A DNA stretch of 64,000 nt from an uncultured Prevotellaceae bacterium (GTDB lineage: Bacteria > Bacteroidota > Bacteroidia > Bacteroidales > Bacteroidaceae). Under the pieces are notes generated by a model, which did no database searches, was not told where the DNA came from, and saw only the letters and a list, made by a program, of their open reading frames with translations. Below are positions 16,622-26,236 of this stretch, one piece after another (the first letter of the stretch is position 1; each line of letters starts with the position of its first letter). The DNA lies in the NCBI GenBank assembly GCA_947167515.1, contig CAMVIM010000012.1:36733-100732 (forward strand). Reading direction: 5' to 3'. The translations under genes and the position numbers were made by a program.

Positions 16622-19600
16622 CTATGCTTGTACACTCATTCTTCTGATGTCGGCATCTGCTATCACAGAGAACTTGGAGCCAAACCCTACCTTACTCTCC
16701 AATCCAAGCTCAAGGCCCATGCCTTCTGCCAATTTCGAGGCCACATTCAAACCCAATCCTAAGCCAGGGATAAAGCCATTGTCTTTCCAGAAGAGTCCGA
16801 AGGCCACTCCTTGCTTTTCTTTAGGAATACCACAACCAGTATCTTCCACAAAGAACTCGGCTTTATCACTGTTCAGATGATAGGCCACACCGATGGCGAT
16901 GACACCTTGCTCGGTAAACTTGATAGCATTGCTGACCATCTGGTTGAGAATATACTTCACACGTTCACGGTCATTATGAACGACGATGCCAGGCAACACG
17001 GCGAGTACATGCATCGTCACATTCTTAGGAACCAAATCTTGCCACTCATTCGCAACCTCTTTCACCAAATCTACTGCATCGAAGTCATTCTTCACATACT
17101 GAATGCGTCCACTCTCTATGCGCGAGAACATCAAAATGTTCTCTATCATGGCAGAGAGACTGGTGTTGTTGGCCTTGATAATCTTGGCATACTCGTCCAT
17201 CTCTTCCTGAGTGAAAGAATCGGCAGGCATGCTCACCATCACATCGCTGAATCCAACCACCGCATTCAGTGGAGTGCGAATCTCATGGCTGATGGTGGTG
17301 AGGAAATCCTCCTTCTGTCTTGCTTCTTCAGCCAAATTCATGGCCTTGCGGAGGTCTTCCTCATATTTTTTCGTTTCATCAATGTTGATGAGGATACCCT
17401 CCACATTCTTACGTCCTGTCTTATTGTCATAAATCACGACGAAACGCAATTGCCACCATCTGTAATTGCCATCACGCTCCACATCGCAATAGATTTCATA
17501 ACTGTGAGAACCAGCGATGTCGATAGCTTGTCTGATGAGCGGAACCTCTGATGCATAGTCTGGATGCACATAACTAATGATTTCCTTCACCTTCGCCACA
17601 CTACGTACATTGTGGCTATCGGCACCATGCAATGCCATGTTGCGGAGTTCGGCACGGCGTTTCACACCTTCCATCAGTTCTTGTGCCGTGCGTGTCTTCC
17701 ATGCCACCAGCACGAGCAGGATAGCAAAGGCCGCCGCAAGAAACACCAAAGTGATGACCGTCCATGTACCATAAGTCAGCAAAGGCATCGTCACTTCTTG
17801 AGGTGCGCCCACGATGATGAAGCGATCCTTATAATCATCATAGTCCATGCCCAGTGCCTCCATCGCTTGGTAGTCCATGTAAAAATTCTTCTCATGGGTC
17901 ATGCCGACAAATGTGGCCAAATCCGCCCCTTTCAAGATGTCAGATGCCACCTTTGCCAAGTCGTTAGCCACCGTCTTGTAACCAGCAAAATAGCCGCATA
18001 AGTATCTTCCGTCACCATCCGCGAAACCAGCCTTTACAGCAGTGAACTGCGGACGCCCAGTCTTGTTAGCGATGGAAGAACTGAAGATGTCCCTCTTCAC
18101 CGCCACCGACGGATAGAGCCACGAATGAATGTAGATACGACGCAGATTGTCGTATCCATCCTCCATGTTGTAAAAATCTGAAGTGTTGCGCTCTGGAGAC
18201 TCCGTCGAGTAAACCAACACCATCACACTGTCACGCCACTCATTATAAAATTGTTCATCACCCTTTACCTGAATGTGAAAATCGGAGTTGTCTATGTAAG
18301 GCGGACGTGCAATGGCAGCTTTCAGTTCCTTCCGAATGAGCGAATCTTGCTTGAAATAGTCCAGTTCTATCTCCACACAGTTTTTACCACTCAATTCAAC
18401 AGCCAAATTGATATTGGTGCAATAGTCTATCGGGTCACTAATAACCACAATGTTGTTATGGCGACGAATATTCTCCCATTCAGGATGATGCACACCACCA
18501 AACACGACTGGCACACCGCTCAGTTCCTTGCTCATGCCCTTTTCCTGCCACTGCAGGTAATCGGCCGATGCACGGTCTCCTTCTATCAGAATCACATCGG
18601 GTGCCCACCCAGCGTTCTTCAGGGAATCCTGAATTTTAAGATGCTTCTCGTCAGTATTTTCAGTCGGATTCCCCAAGTCAAGATACACATGCTGCATATC
18701 CACATTGATGCCATTCAACGTGAAAGTTTCCATCAGGTGGTCATTAAAACTTCTATAAGATGAGAATTCTTTCTCATAACTATGAAACACCAGTACCTTA
18801 GCATGCTTTTGTTCGCCCTCCGAACGCGACAAGCACGAAGACGGAAGAATCAATCCTGCACACACCATCAGTCCCAAAACGAAACACTGCACATAGCGCG
18901 AGAGCCGGAAGAAGAACTTGCTGCCCTTCCCCAATTCACTCTCAACACCAATCGTTCCACCCTGCTTCTCCATGATGGTCTTGCTGATGTTCAATCCAAG
19001 ACCCGTACCTCTATCCGTCTCGTTCACCTTCACGTACCGCTCAAACAACTTACTTTGCTTTTCGGGGGCTACACCTATACCCGTATCCCTCACATACACT
19101 TCAATCAGTTCTGGATTATCCTCCATATATTTCCAGCCTAGCGTCACGCTACCCTCAGCCGTAAACTTGAAGGCGTTGCTTAAGAAGTTGTTAACCACCT
19201 GCTTGGTACGCGTGATGTCAATGTTCAACTCTGAGTCAGGGTCGGACATTTCGAGGTTGAACTGCAAGTGAGTAGGCGCGATGATGTGGTTGGTGTTATA
19301 ACACTCCTGCACCAGTTTCTTCACCGAGACAGGCTTCTGGATAATTTCCAAATCACCCGTCTCAATCTGTGCCTTCTGCATCACACTATCAATCATGTTT
19401 AGAATCATGTCCGTGTTCTGGTGGATGATTTCGCCATATTGCTCTCTCTCGCCCTCTTCAAATGTCATACCCGGAGTGGTCAACAAAGAAGAGAATCCTG
19501 TAACCGCACCCAGAGGGGTACGCAAATCGTGGCTGATGTTAGCCAAGAAATTCTCTTTCAGAGCCACCTCACTCGCCAGCAACTGTGCCTGCTCCAAGCG

Positions 19601-21217
19601 CTCCTCCGTTTCCTTCTTTTGGTCAATGTTCATCAAGAGACCATACAACTTACCCGTACGAGCAGTTTCTTCGTTTGCCGTATAAGTCACTTCAGCCCAG
19701 AACCAAGTCGTTCCACCATCAGGGCTTAAATGTAAGCGTATCACCTTCTTGCCTCGTTGTTCGCGGAAGTTCTTCAGGAACTCATACGAAGGCTTACTGT
19801 CCGGATGCACCATACCATCCAATTCTTCCTCCGTCACTCGGTTTGAAGGCAGTCCGAAATAATCTGAGAACTGCGAAGTCAACGTAAACACACCATCATA
19901 GTATTCCCAAAGCGTGTCCTTTGCATTTGAGAACATCAGGTCATGCACCTTCTCCTCGTATTGCAGTTCCTCCATCAGCTGGTTTTGCCCTCTCTGCTTC
20001 CAACGAATCATAAAGAACACTATCAGATAGATTACAAACGAGATGACCAAAACTATCACCGTAATCTCCACCACAAACATGACTGGATTCTCCAGATAGT
20101 AAGGTGCATTCACGATGTGAAATTTCGAACTGTAAGCATTGTAAGGCACATGTGGGAATGTCATCTTCACGGCTTTCCAGTCCAAGAAATAATCACTGGC
20201 ATGCATGCCTAAAGTCAACGACTGGGGAGACTCACCGTTCATGATGCGCACGGCATAACGCACTTGATCCTCCACCTGCGTTTCCGTGCCCGTGAAGTAG
20301 CCACACATGAATTTCGGATCCTGCGGGTCACCAAACTGTTCTCGGATACAAGTAAATTGCGGCTTTCCGGCATGATCCATGAGGCTATTGCTGAAGATGT
20401 CACACTTCACCTGCAAGTGCCACAAGGTGGAAGCCTTCTGGTAGTAGCGTCCCGTCCTCTCCTTTCCGTCCTCATCCGTTTCTCCCTCGCTAATGTTCCT
20501 GTAGGGTTCAGCACACGAAACCATATTCACCACAGCCTGTCCAGGATACCTTTTCTCCAGATAGTTCGCATCCATATTCTTGACACGGAAGTCACTGTTG
20601 TTCACGAAACGTGCAGAGTCCTGCAATTCGTCCTCAAACTGTGCGCGCAAACGGTCATCCATTCCTCCATAGTCCAGTTCTATCACCACGCTCTGACTCC
20701 TTCCCATTCTCATCACTTCCTCTATGTTTCTGCCCAGGTCGATGCGCGCTTCAAACCCAGTCATCTTCGGGAACTTCTTCAGTGAATCCGTCAGCAGGGT
20801 GTTCACACCTGCAAAGACTATCGGCGTATTCAAGAGGATGGAGTCGGGATGTTCCTGCGTCAACAACCATTCAACGATGGGGTCATCGTTCAGGAGAATC
20901 ACTTCCGGTTTCCACTTTTTGATTTGCTCTGCATACTTTGGCCAATCGAAGGCAGAAAACACTTCAGCTGGACGACGCACCATCGCAGCGTAGATATGAT
21001 GAATCTCCACGTTGTTCATGCCGTTCTCGCGGAACGCCTTTTCCATACATGTCGAAAAGAGTTCCTTTTCTTCTCCGATGCTATCCCACGAGTGAATAAC
21101 GACCACCGAATGAGAGGGTCCAGAGGACTTGAAACTTTTCACCTTACTGCACGAAACCAGTATTGCAAATAACAAACCCAGTAAAAGTATGATTTTAGGT
21201 AACTGATGTCTTTTCAT
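16622..21217 (-). CDS. Tandem double sensor histidine kinase, two kinases in one polypeptide
   Basis: 1531 residues made of two complete sensor kinases. Unit 1: lipoprotein-like signal (lipobox LVSC, Cys23), a periplasmic domain resembling ABC substrate-binding proteins (about 35-375), a membrane helix (about 378-404), PAS-like region (about 425-535), HisKA with His563 in ISHDLRTPL, and an ATPase with DTGIG (711-715) and GTGLGLN (737-743). Unit 2 begins at once with a second signal-like helix (about 774-795, ending LPSSC), a second periplasmic domain (about 805-1140), helix (about 1148-1172), PAS-like region, His1311 in ISHEIRTPL, and DTGCG (1459-1463) and GLGLGLN (1485-1491). Predicted topology alternates correctly. 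No receiver or DNA-binding domain is present. There is no internal ATG that would restore a normal second signal peptide, so an in-frame gene fusion is the best reading. Confidence 0.88.
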   Translation of the reverse strand: MKRHQLPKIILLLGLLFAILVSCSKVKSFKSSGPSHSVVVIHSWDSIGEEKELFSTCMEKAFRENGMNNVEIHHIYAAMVRRPAEVFSAFDWPKYAEQIKKWKPEVILLNDDPIVEWLLTQEHPDSILLNTPIVFAGVNTLLTDSLKKFPKMTGFEARIDLGRNIEEVMRMGRSQSVVIELDYGGMDDRLRAQFEDELQDSARFVNNSDFRVKNMDANYLEKRYPGQAVVNMVSCAEPYRNISEGETDEDGKERTGRYYQKASTLWHLQVKCDIFSNSLMDHAGKPQFTCIREQFGDPQDPKFMCGYFTGTETQVEDQVRYAVRIMNGESPQSLTLGMHASDYFLDWKAVKMTFPHVPYNAYSSKFHIVNAPYYLENPVMFVVEITVIVLVISFVIYLIVFFMIRWKQRGQNQLMEELQYEEKVHDLMFSNAKDTLWEYYDGVFTLTSQFSDYFGLPSNRVTEEELDGMVHPDSKPSYEFLKNFREQRGKKVIRLHLSPDGGTTWFWAEVTYTANEETARTGKLYGLLMNIDQKKETEERLEQAQLLASEVALKENFLANISHDLRTPLGAVTGFSSLLTTPGMTFEEGEREQYGEIIHQNTDMILNMIDSVMQKAQIETGDLEIIQKPVSVKKLVQECYNTNHIIAPTHLQFNLEMSDPDSELNIDITRTKQVVNNFLSNAFKFTAEGSVTLGWKYMEDNPELIEVYVRDTGIGVAPEKQSKLFERYVKVNETDRGTGLGLNISKTIMEKQGGTIGVESELGKGSKFFFRLSRYVQCFVLGLMVCAGLILPSSCLSRSEGEQKHAKVLVFHSYEKEFSSYRSFNDHLMETFTLNGINVDMQHVYLDLGNPTENTDEKHLKIQDSLKNAGWAPDVILIEGDRASADYLQWQEKGMSKELSGVPVVFGGVHHPEWENIRRHNNIVVISDPIDYCTNINLAVELSGKNCVEIELDYFKQDSLIRKELKAAIARPPYIDNSDFHIQVKGDEQFYNEWRDSVMVLVYSTESPERNTSDFYNMEDGYDNLRRIYIHSWLYPSVAVKRDIFSSSIANKTGRPQFTAVKAGFADGDGRYLCGYFAGYKTVANDLAKVASDILKGADLATFVGMTHEKNFYMDYQAMEALGMDYDDYKDRFIIVGAPQEVTMPLLTYGTWTVITLVFLAAAFAILLVLVAWKTRTAQELMEGVKRRAELRNMALHGADSHNVRSVAKVKEIISYVHPDYASEVPLIRQAIDIAGSHSYEIYCDVERDGNYRWWQLRFVVIYDNKTGRKNVEGILINIDETKKYEEDLRKAMNLAEEARQKEDFLTTISHEIRTPLNAVVGFSDVMVSMPADSFTQEEMDEYAKIIKANNTSLSAMIENILMFSRIESGRIQYVKNDFDAVDLVKEVANEWQDLVPKNVTMHVLAVLPGIVVHNDRERVKYILNQMVSNAIKFTEQGVIAIGVAYHLNSDKAEFFVEDTGCGIPKEKQGVAFGLFWKDNGFIPGLGLGLNVASKLAEGMGLELGLESKVGFGSKFSVIADADIRRMSVQA

Positions 21218-21240
21218 GATGTTTTGATAGATTACCGTTG

Positions 21241-21248
21241 CAAATGTA
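21241..21248 (-). promoter_or_regulatory. -7 box of the double kinase operon
   Basis: TACATTTG on the minus strand, 23 bases before the kinase start codon. No good -33 partner at 19-21 bases. Confidence 0.5.
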
Positions 21249-21300
21249 CAAAAAAGTTATATATCCATGCACTATTTTTACAAAAAAAACTAAAAAATAC

Positions 21301-23118
21301 TCAATTCTTACCATCTTGAGGGGGTATCTGCAAGGGAAGATTATCACGATGCGCCTCAATATGCGGTGACATAATCTCCACACCTGCCCCGTGAAAATGG
21401 TCAAGAATGTTGGAGTGGAGAGCCGAATAGACTGTCGGCAGGGTTTTGGCCCTATCTGTATATCCATTGATTTCATACTCCACATAAAAGTCATCCAACG
21501 AGGTGACTCTCACGTATGGCTTGGGGTGCTTCTTAATGCCTTCAGTCGCCTCTGCCGCATCCAATAAGAGGCGTTCAATCTTCTTCCAGGGTTCGTCATA
21601 GCCAATCGTGATTTTCGTGTGAACAATCACTCCATATCGTTGAGCAGATGAAGAAAAGTTGGAGGTCTGCGAACTCATCATGTTTGAGTTCGGAATGGTG
21701 ACTATCTCGTTCTTGCGGGTACGCACACGAGTGACCAGCATCGATTTCTCCACCACTTCACCCTCTGTGTCACCAAAGCGGATGTAGTCGCCAATACGGA
21801 ACGGACGCATGTATGTCATCACCAGTCCTGACATCACATTTCCCACTATTGAAGTGGATCCCAGCGAAACGATGACACCAATGAAGACGGATACCCCTTG
21901 GAAAATCTCCGAATTAGAACTGGGCAGCAAGGGCCATATCATCACCAGCATGAAGGAATAGAAGAGCACCCTCAGAATGGAATAGGTCGGCATAGCCAAA
22001 TCTGCATAAAATCCATTAATCTTCAGTTTACCAGAAGCAATCTCATTGGCAAAGAAGCGAATAACTTTGAGCAAATAACGAAAACAGATGATGATGACGA
22101 TGATTTTGAAAAGGTCTGGCAGATAATTCACCACCGCAAAGAAGATATCTTTCATCGGACTCAACACATACCCCAAGATGGTGTAGGTAACAGTCTTGGT
22201 CTCTGGAAAGATTGAGAAGATCAGCGGAATGGAAACAAGCAATTGCAGCAACACCAGAACAAATCGGAACACATTCATCAGCACGATGATAGCCACGCCC
22301 ACCCTATGAGTGTCGAACAGTGTGTAGTCTTTAATGCGGATGGGTTTGATATTGCGCAACAAGATGCGTGTCAGCCTCATTTTCCAACGATTGAAGAACA
22401 AGTGTGTCCCCATAATCAAGAGAATCTGCACCACAAGGATGAGCATCGCAAGTCCAAAAGAATTCATCTTCTGCTGGATGCCATAAGAGTCATGCAGTTC
22501 TTGCACCTTCTTGCGGATAATCTCGCTATAACGATTTGCCAGCTCCACACGATCTGTGTTGTTCCAAAGGGCATCGAGGTGAGTCACACTGAGAATGACC
22601 GTTTCGCCAGCCATCACATCAGTCGATTCCTCACTGTCAAACACATAGATGGAATCAGGAACAAACTTGAGGCTCTTCCCCACCTCCAAAATCTTCTTTT
22701 GAGCCGATTTCGTTCGGGCTTCGGGTTGTAGACCACCCTTACGAGCATAAATGACCAGCAATGTATCGCCCTCCACAATCAGCGGCGAGCCCTGCGTAAC
22801 CTGACGCAAAGAGTCTATGCGCTGGCGTTTCTTCACTTCTCTCAGCGAGTCCTCACGGGTATTCTCACCTGTCTTCTCCAGCTGCTCCTGCATGACGATA
22901 CTTTGTAGTTTCAGTTCCTGTATCTGGTGGCGCAATTCGCGGGTGATGGAATCATTAACCGCCATAACAGAGTCCATCTCCGACATACGAGACACACTAG
23001 ACACATCTATTCCGCCTGACGCTTCAACCTCTTCATACTCTCTCTCCTGCGCGAATCCTGCCGAAACAAGTATCATGGCCACCCACAACATCAGGCAACG
23101 CAAATATATTTTTCTCAT
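21301..23118 (-). CDS. MscS-type mechanosensitive ion channel protein
   Basis: A 605-residue channel that would release solutes on hypo-osmotic shock. A signal peptide (residues 1-23, ending SAGFA) is followed by a periplasmic, partly coiled-coil region to about residue 210, then several membrane helices. The conserved MscS core follows at about 390-480 (GVSVFIGVIVSLGSTSIVGN for the pore helix; RPFRIGDYIRFGDTEGEVVE for the beta domain; VTIPNSNMMSS), and a cytoplasmic end. It is larger than E. coli MscS and fits the extended family found in Bacteroidetes. An 83-base gap separates it from the downstream kinase gene, which has its own -7 box. Confidence 0.88.
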   Translation of the reverse strand: MRKIYLRCLMLWVAMILVSAGFAQEREYEEVEASGGIDVSSVSRMSEMDSVMAVNDSITRELRHQIQELKLQSIVMQEQLEKTGENTREDSLREVKKRQRIDSLRQVTQGSPLIVEGDTLLVIYARKGGLQPEARTKSAQKKILEVGKSLKFVPDSIYVFDSEESTDVMAGETVILSVTHLDALWNNTDRVELANRYSEIIRKKVQELHDSYGIQQKMNSFGLAMLILVVQILLIMGTHLFFNRWKMRLTRILLRNIKPIRIKDYTLFDTHRVGVAIIVLMNVFRFVLVLLQLLVSIPLIFSIFPETKTVTYTILGYVLSPMKDIFFAVVNYLPDLFKIIVIIICFRYLLKVIRFFANEIASGKLKINGFYADLAMPTYSILRVLFYSFMLVMIWPLLPSSNSEIFQGVSVFIGVIVSLGSTSIVGNVMSGLVMTYMRPFRIGDYIRFGDTEGEVVEKSMLVTRVRTRKNEIVTIPNSNMMSSQTSNFSSSAQRYGVIVHTKITIGYDEPWKKIERLLLDAAEATEGIKKHPKPYVRVTSLDDFYVEYEINGYTDRAKTLPTVYSALHSNILDHFHGAGVEIMSPHIEAHRDNLPLQIPPQDGKN

Positions 23119-23149
23119 ATAGGTTTGTGCTTTGAAAAGATTGTTTGTG

Positions 23150-23180
23150 CAAAGATAAAGAAGTTTTATAGAACAACAAA
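23150..23180 (-). promoter_or_regulatory. Promoter of the MscS gene
   Basis: On the minus strand: TTTG (23177-23180), 19-base spacer, TATCTTTG (23150-23157), a full Bacteroidetes promoter ending about 31 bases before the start codon. Confidence 0.7.
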
Positions 23181-23221
23181 GAAAAAAGAAAAAGAAAAAT
23201 GACCTGCAAGACAGAAAAACG

Positions 23222-24520
23222 TCACTTTTTCCATATCTTCTGCCGCATCAGCGTCTGAGCGATGCCTCTTGTCGCCAAATAAACCACAAACGCAACCCAC
23301 AAACCGTGATTGCCCCACAATGGCACCAAAAGCACATAAAGCGCGAAGAACACCACCATGCCCGAAGCCATCGAAATGAGCATTCCTTTCGTTGCCGTCG
23401 CACCAATGTAGATGCCGTCCCAGATGAAGGCTGCCATACCACAGAGCGGAAAGAGGAGCGTCCAAGGCTGATAAACCTGCGAGGCTTCAATCACAGCGGC
23501 ATCGTCTGTCAGCATCGACAGGAAAGGCCTTCCACCCAGCAGATAGGCCACGGTGAAGAGTGCCGCCACACCCCATCCCCACCGGAAGAGCCGACGGACT
23601 GTTTCATCATAGATGCCACGCATCCGTCCTCCAATCGCCTTTCCCACAAGTGCTTCTCCCGCAAAAGCAAAACCATCCATGATATAGCTATAGAGCGTGA
23701 ACAGCTGCATCAGCATCGTGTTCACAGCCAACTCGACATCGCCTTGTTTAGCACCAGCCGCAATGAAGAAAAAGTGTACCAGAATCAAGCAGCAAGTGCG
23801 CAGAAAGATGTCCTTGTTCAGCATGAAAAACTTCTGCAACGATGCTTTCGTCAGCACCATTTTGAGCACTAAAAACTTTTTCAGTCTCAAATAATTATGT
23901 GTTATCAACCATAGAGTCACAGCAAGCCCCACATATTGGGCAATCACGGTACCCATCGCCACGCCCTCTATTCGCATCTCACACACAAACACCAGCACCA
24001 GACTCACCAAGATGTTAGCCACATTCTGCAAAATAGCCACAGCCATAGGTATCTTGGTGTTCTGCATGCCCACACACCAGCCCGTCAGCACAAACAACGA
24101 CAACGCTGCCGGTGCGCCCCATATACATATATTAAAATAAGTACGCGTGTAAGTCGCCACCTCTTCCGAAGGGGTGATGATGGCGAGAGCCAATTCCCTC
24201 AAAGGCACCTGCACACACAGCATCGCTGCCGAAATGACACAAGCCACAAACAAGGCTCGCAGCAGGACACTGACCGTTTCAGTCAAGTTTCTTGCTCCAT
24301 AGGCCTGCGCCGTCATGCCGCTCGTACCCATGCGCAGAAAGGCGAACATCCAGTAGATGATGTTGAACAGCATGCCGCCCACCGCAATGGCACCGATGTA
24401 GGCAGCCGAGCCTAAATGACCCGTGATGGCAACATCTACTAATCCCAGCAGAGGCACCGTGATGTTCGACACGATGCTTGGCAAGGCGAGAATAAGGATT
24501 TGTCTGTCGCGAATATTCAT
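23222..24520 (-). CDS. MATE family efflux transporter (DinF-like)
   Basis: A 432-residue inner-membrane protein with about 12 hydrophobic helices in two related halves. The start IRDRQILILALPSIVSNITV and the motifs GLVDVAITGHLGSAAYIGAI and GTSGMTAQAYGARN are typical of MATE Na+/H+-driven multidrug exporters, closest in style to the DinF branch. Substrate unassigned. A 110-base gap with nested palindromes (24535-24597) separates it from the upstream FAD protein gene on the same strand, so it may be transcribed separately. Confidence 0.9.
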   Translation of the reverse strand: MNIRDRQILILALPSIVSNITVPLLGLVDVAITGHLGSAAYIGAIAVGGMLFNIIYWMFAFLRMGTSGMTAQAYGARNLTETVSVLLRALFVACVISAAMLCVQVPLRELALAIITPSEEVATYTRTYFNICIWGAPAALSLFVLTGWCVGMQNTKIPMAVAILQNVANILVSLVLVFVCEMRIEGVAMGTVIAQYVGLAVTLWLITHNYLRLKKFLVLKMVLTKASLQKFFMLNKDIFLRTCCLILVHFFFIAAGAKQGDVELAVNTMLMQLFTLYSYIMDGFAFAGEALVGKAIGGRMRGIYDETVRRLFRWGWGVAALFTVAYLLGGRPFLSMLTDDAAVIEASQVYQPWTLLFPLCGMAAFIWDGIYIGATATKGMLISMASGMVVFFALYVLLVPLWGNHGLWVAFVVYLATRGIAQTLMRQKIWKK

Positions 24521-24534
24521 AAACTCTCAAGAAG

Positions 24535-24597
24535 CGTAGTCGAGGGGTACGAAGTGGCGTAGTCCTCGACTACGGCTGAACGTACCCCTCGACTACG
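24535..24597. repeat. Nested palindromic element
   Basis: CGTAGTCGAGGGGTACG (24535-24551) has an exact inverted copy at 24581-24597. The loop holds a second palindrome, CGTAGTC-CTC-GACTACG (24558-24574). Related words recur just downstream (GAGTCCTCGGGTACGC, about 24605-24620). It lies between two minus-strand genes and lacks a T-tract on either strand, so it resembles a REP-like element more than a terminator. Confidence 0.75.
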
Positions 24598-24630
24598 GCA
24601 TGACGGAGTCCTCGGGTACGCTTTTTCACA

Positions 24631-26226
24631 CTATTCATGTTGGAGGTATTCAGCCAACATTTCGGCACACCGTTCTCCATCCACTCCGGCACTCACGATG
24701 CCTCCGGCATAGCCTGCACCCTCGCCACAGGGGAACAGCCCCTGCAGACGGATGTGCTGCAAGGTCTCACGGTCGCGGAGGATGCGCACAGGAGCCGAGG
24801 TGCGTGTCTCCACACCTATCATCACCGCTTCGTTGGTCAGGAAACCGTGGCATGCCTTGCCAAAGTTCCTGAAGCCCTGCTGCAGACGTTTCGAGACGAA
24901 GTCGGGCATCCAGAAGTGCATGGGGGTACTGATAAGTCCAGGAGTGTAAGACGATTGGGGCAGGTCATAACTACCCTTGCCGTTCACAAAATGCGCCATC
25001 CGCTGGGCGGGAGCCGTCTGCTTGCGGTTGCCCTGCATCCATGCGGTGTATTCGAACCGCTCCTGAAACTCCATCATGGCCAAGGCACCTCCCTTCACGT
25101 CCACATTTGGCACAGGGGGCAACTCCAGCAGCGAACGTTCATTCAAGTCCTCCACATGCAGTTCCACCACCATGCCCGAATTGCTCCACGGGCTATTGCG
25201 CTGCGAGTTGCTCATGCCATTCACCACGATTTGGTTCGGCCCACTCGCCGCTGGCACCACTGTTCCGCCCGGACACATGCAGAAGGAATACACCCCACGG
25301 CCATCCACCTGAGTGACAAACGAATACTCGGCTGCGGGCAGGTATTCGCCTCTGCCCTCACGGCGATGATACTGAATCTGGTCGATGAGTTCTGAGGGGT
25401 GTTCCAGACGCACTCCGACGGCAATGTCTTTGGCTTCTATCTCGATGCCCTGTGCATGGAGATAGCGATAGACATCCCTTGCACTGTGACCTGTGGCCAA
25501 AATGACGGGGCCGCTGAAAGTCTGCTCGCCACAACGGATGCCCACCACCTTGTCATCCTTGAGCAGAAGGGCTTCCATCTTGGTCTCGAAGTGTACCTCG
25601 CCTCCACAGCGGAGGATGGTGTTGCGCATGGCCTCGATGATGCCCGGCAACTTGTCTGTGCCAAGGTGGGGATGGGCATCGGCCAAGATGTTGGTGCTGG
25701 CTCCATGCTGGCAAAAAACGTTGAGGATTTTCTCCACATTGCCGCGTTTCTTGCTGCGCGTGTATAGTTTTCCGTCAGAGAAGGCTCCTGCACCACCCTC
25801 GCCGAAGGAGAAGTTTGATTCAGGATTGACCTGCTGGGTGCGAGAAATCTGTGCAATGTCTTTCCGACGTTCGTGCACGTTCTTTCCCCGTTCCACCACA
25901 ACGGGCCGCACACCTAACTCGATGAGCCTCAACGCCGCAAACAAACCGCCGGGGCCGGCTCCCACCACAACGGCTCGTGGCTGACCTTCCACATTCGGAT
26001 AATCAACACGCTCATAAGCATCATCTTCTGGCTGTTCGTTCACATACACCCGCACTTTCAAATTCACAAAGATGGTTCTTTGCCGTGCATCAACGCTCCT
26101 CTTCAGCACCCTCACCGCTGTCACCTCATGGGCTGACAAGCCTTTTTCTTCCTGCAAGTACTGCCTGATGCCCTGTTCGCTGGCTGCCTGTTGGGGCAGA
26201 ACCCTTATCTGAAACTCTTGTGTCAT
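24631..26226 (-). CDS. FAD-dependent oxidoreductase (COG2509-like)
   Basis: A 531-residue cytoplasmic flavoprotein. An N-terminal alpha/beta domain (about residues 1-80) precedes the dinucleotide-binding motif VVVGAGPGGLFAALRLIELG (about 87-106) with an acidic strand end (VVVERG). FSFGEGGAGAFSDGKLYTR and the late GEGAGYAGGIVSAGVDG segment are characteristic of the uncharacterised FAD-dependent dehydrogenase family related to HI0933/GidA-type proteins. The substrate is unknown. It ends 110 bases before the MATE gene and lies 10 bases after a secreted-protein gene on the same strand, so those two are probably co-transcribed. Confidence 0.85.
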   Translation of the reverse strand: MTQEFQIRVLPQQAASEQGIRQYLQEEKGLSAHEVTAVRVLKRSVDARQRTIFVNLKVRVYVNEQPEDDAYERVDYPNVEGQPRAVVVGAGPGGLFAALRLIELGVRPVVVERGKNVHERRKDIAQISRTQQVNPESNFSFGEGGAGAFSDGKLYTRSKKRGNVEKILNVFCQHGASTNILADAHPHLGTDKLPGIIEAMRNTILRCGGEVHFETKMEALLLKDDKVVGIRCGEQTFSGPVILATGHSARDVYRYLHAQGIEIEAKDIAVGVRLEHPSELIDQIQYHRREGRGEYLPAAEYSFVTQVDGRGVYSFCMCPGGTVVPAASGPNQIVVNGMSNSQRNSPWSNSGMVVELHVEDLNERSLLELPPVPNVDVKGGALAMMEFQERFEYTAWMQGNRKQTAPAQRMAHFVNGKGSYDLPQSSYTPGLISTPMHFWMPDFVSKRLQQGFRNFGKACHGFLTNEAVMIGVETRTSAPVRILRDRETLQHIRLQGLFPCGEGAGYAGGIVSAGVDGERCAEMLAEYLQHE

Positions 26227-26236
26227 AACGACTCTA

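Noticed and set aside
18860..18870. An internal start (ATG of MVCAGLILPSSC) splitting the double histidine kinase into two genes
   Set aside because: That start would leave a signal peptide with no basic residues and no promoter or gap. The continuous frame with consistent topology is the simpler reading, though a sequencing error is not excluded.
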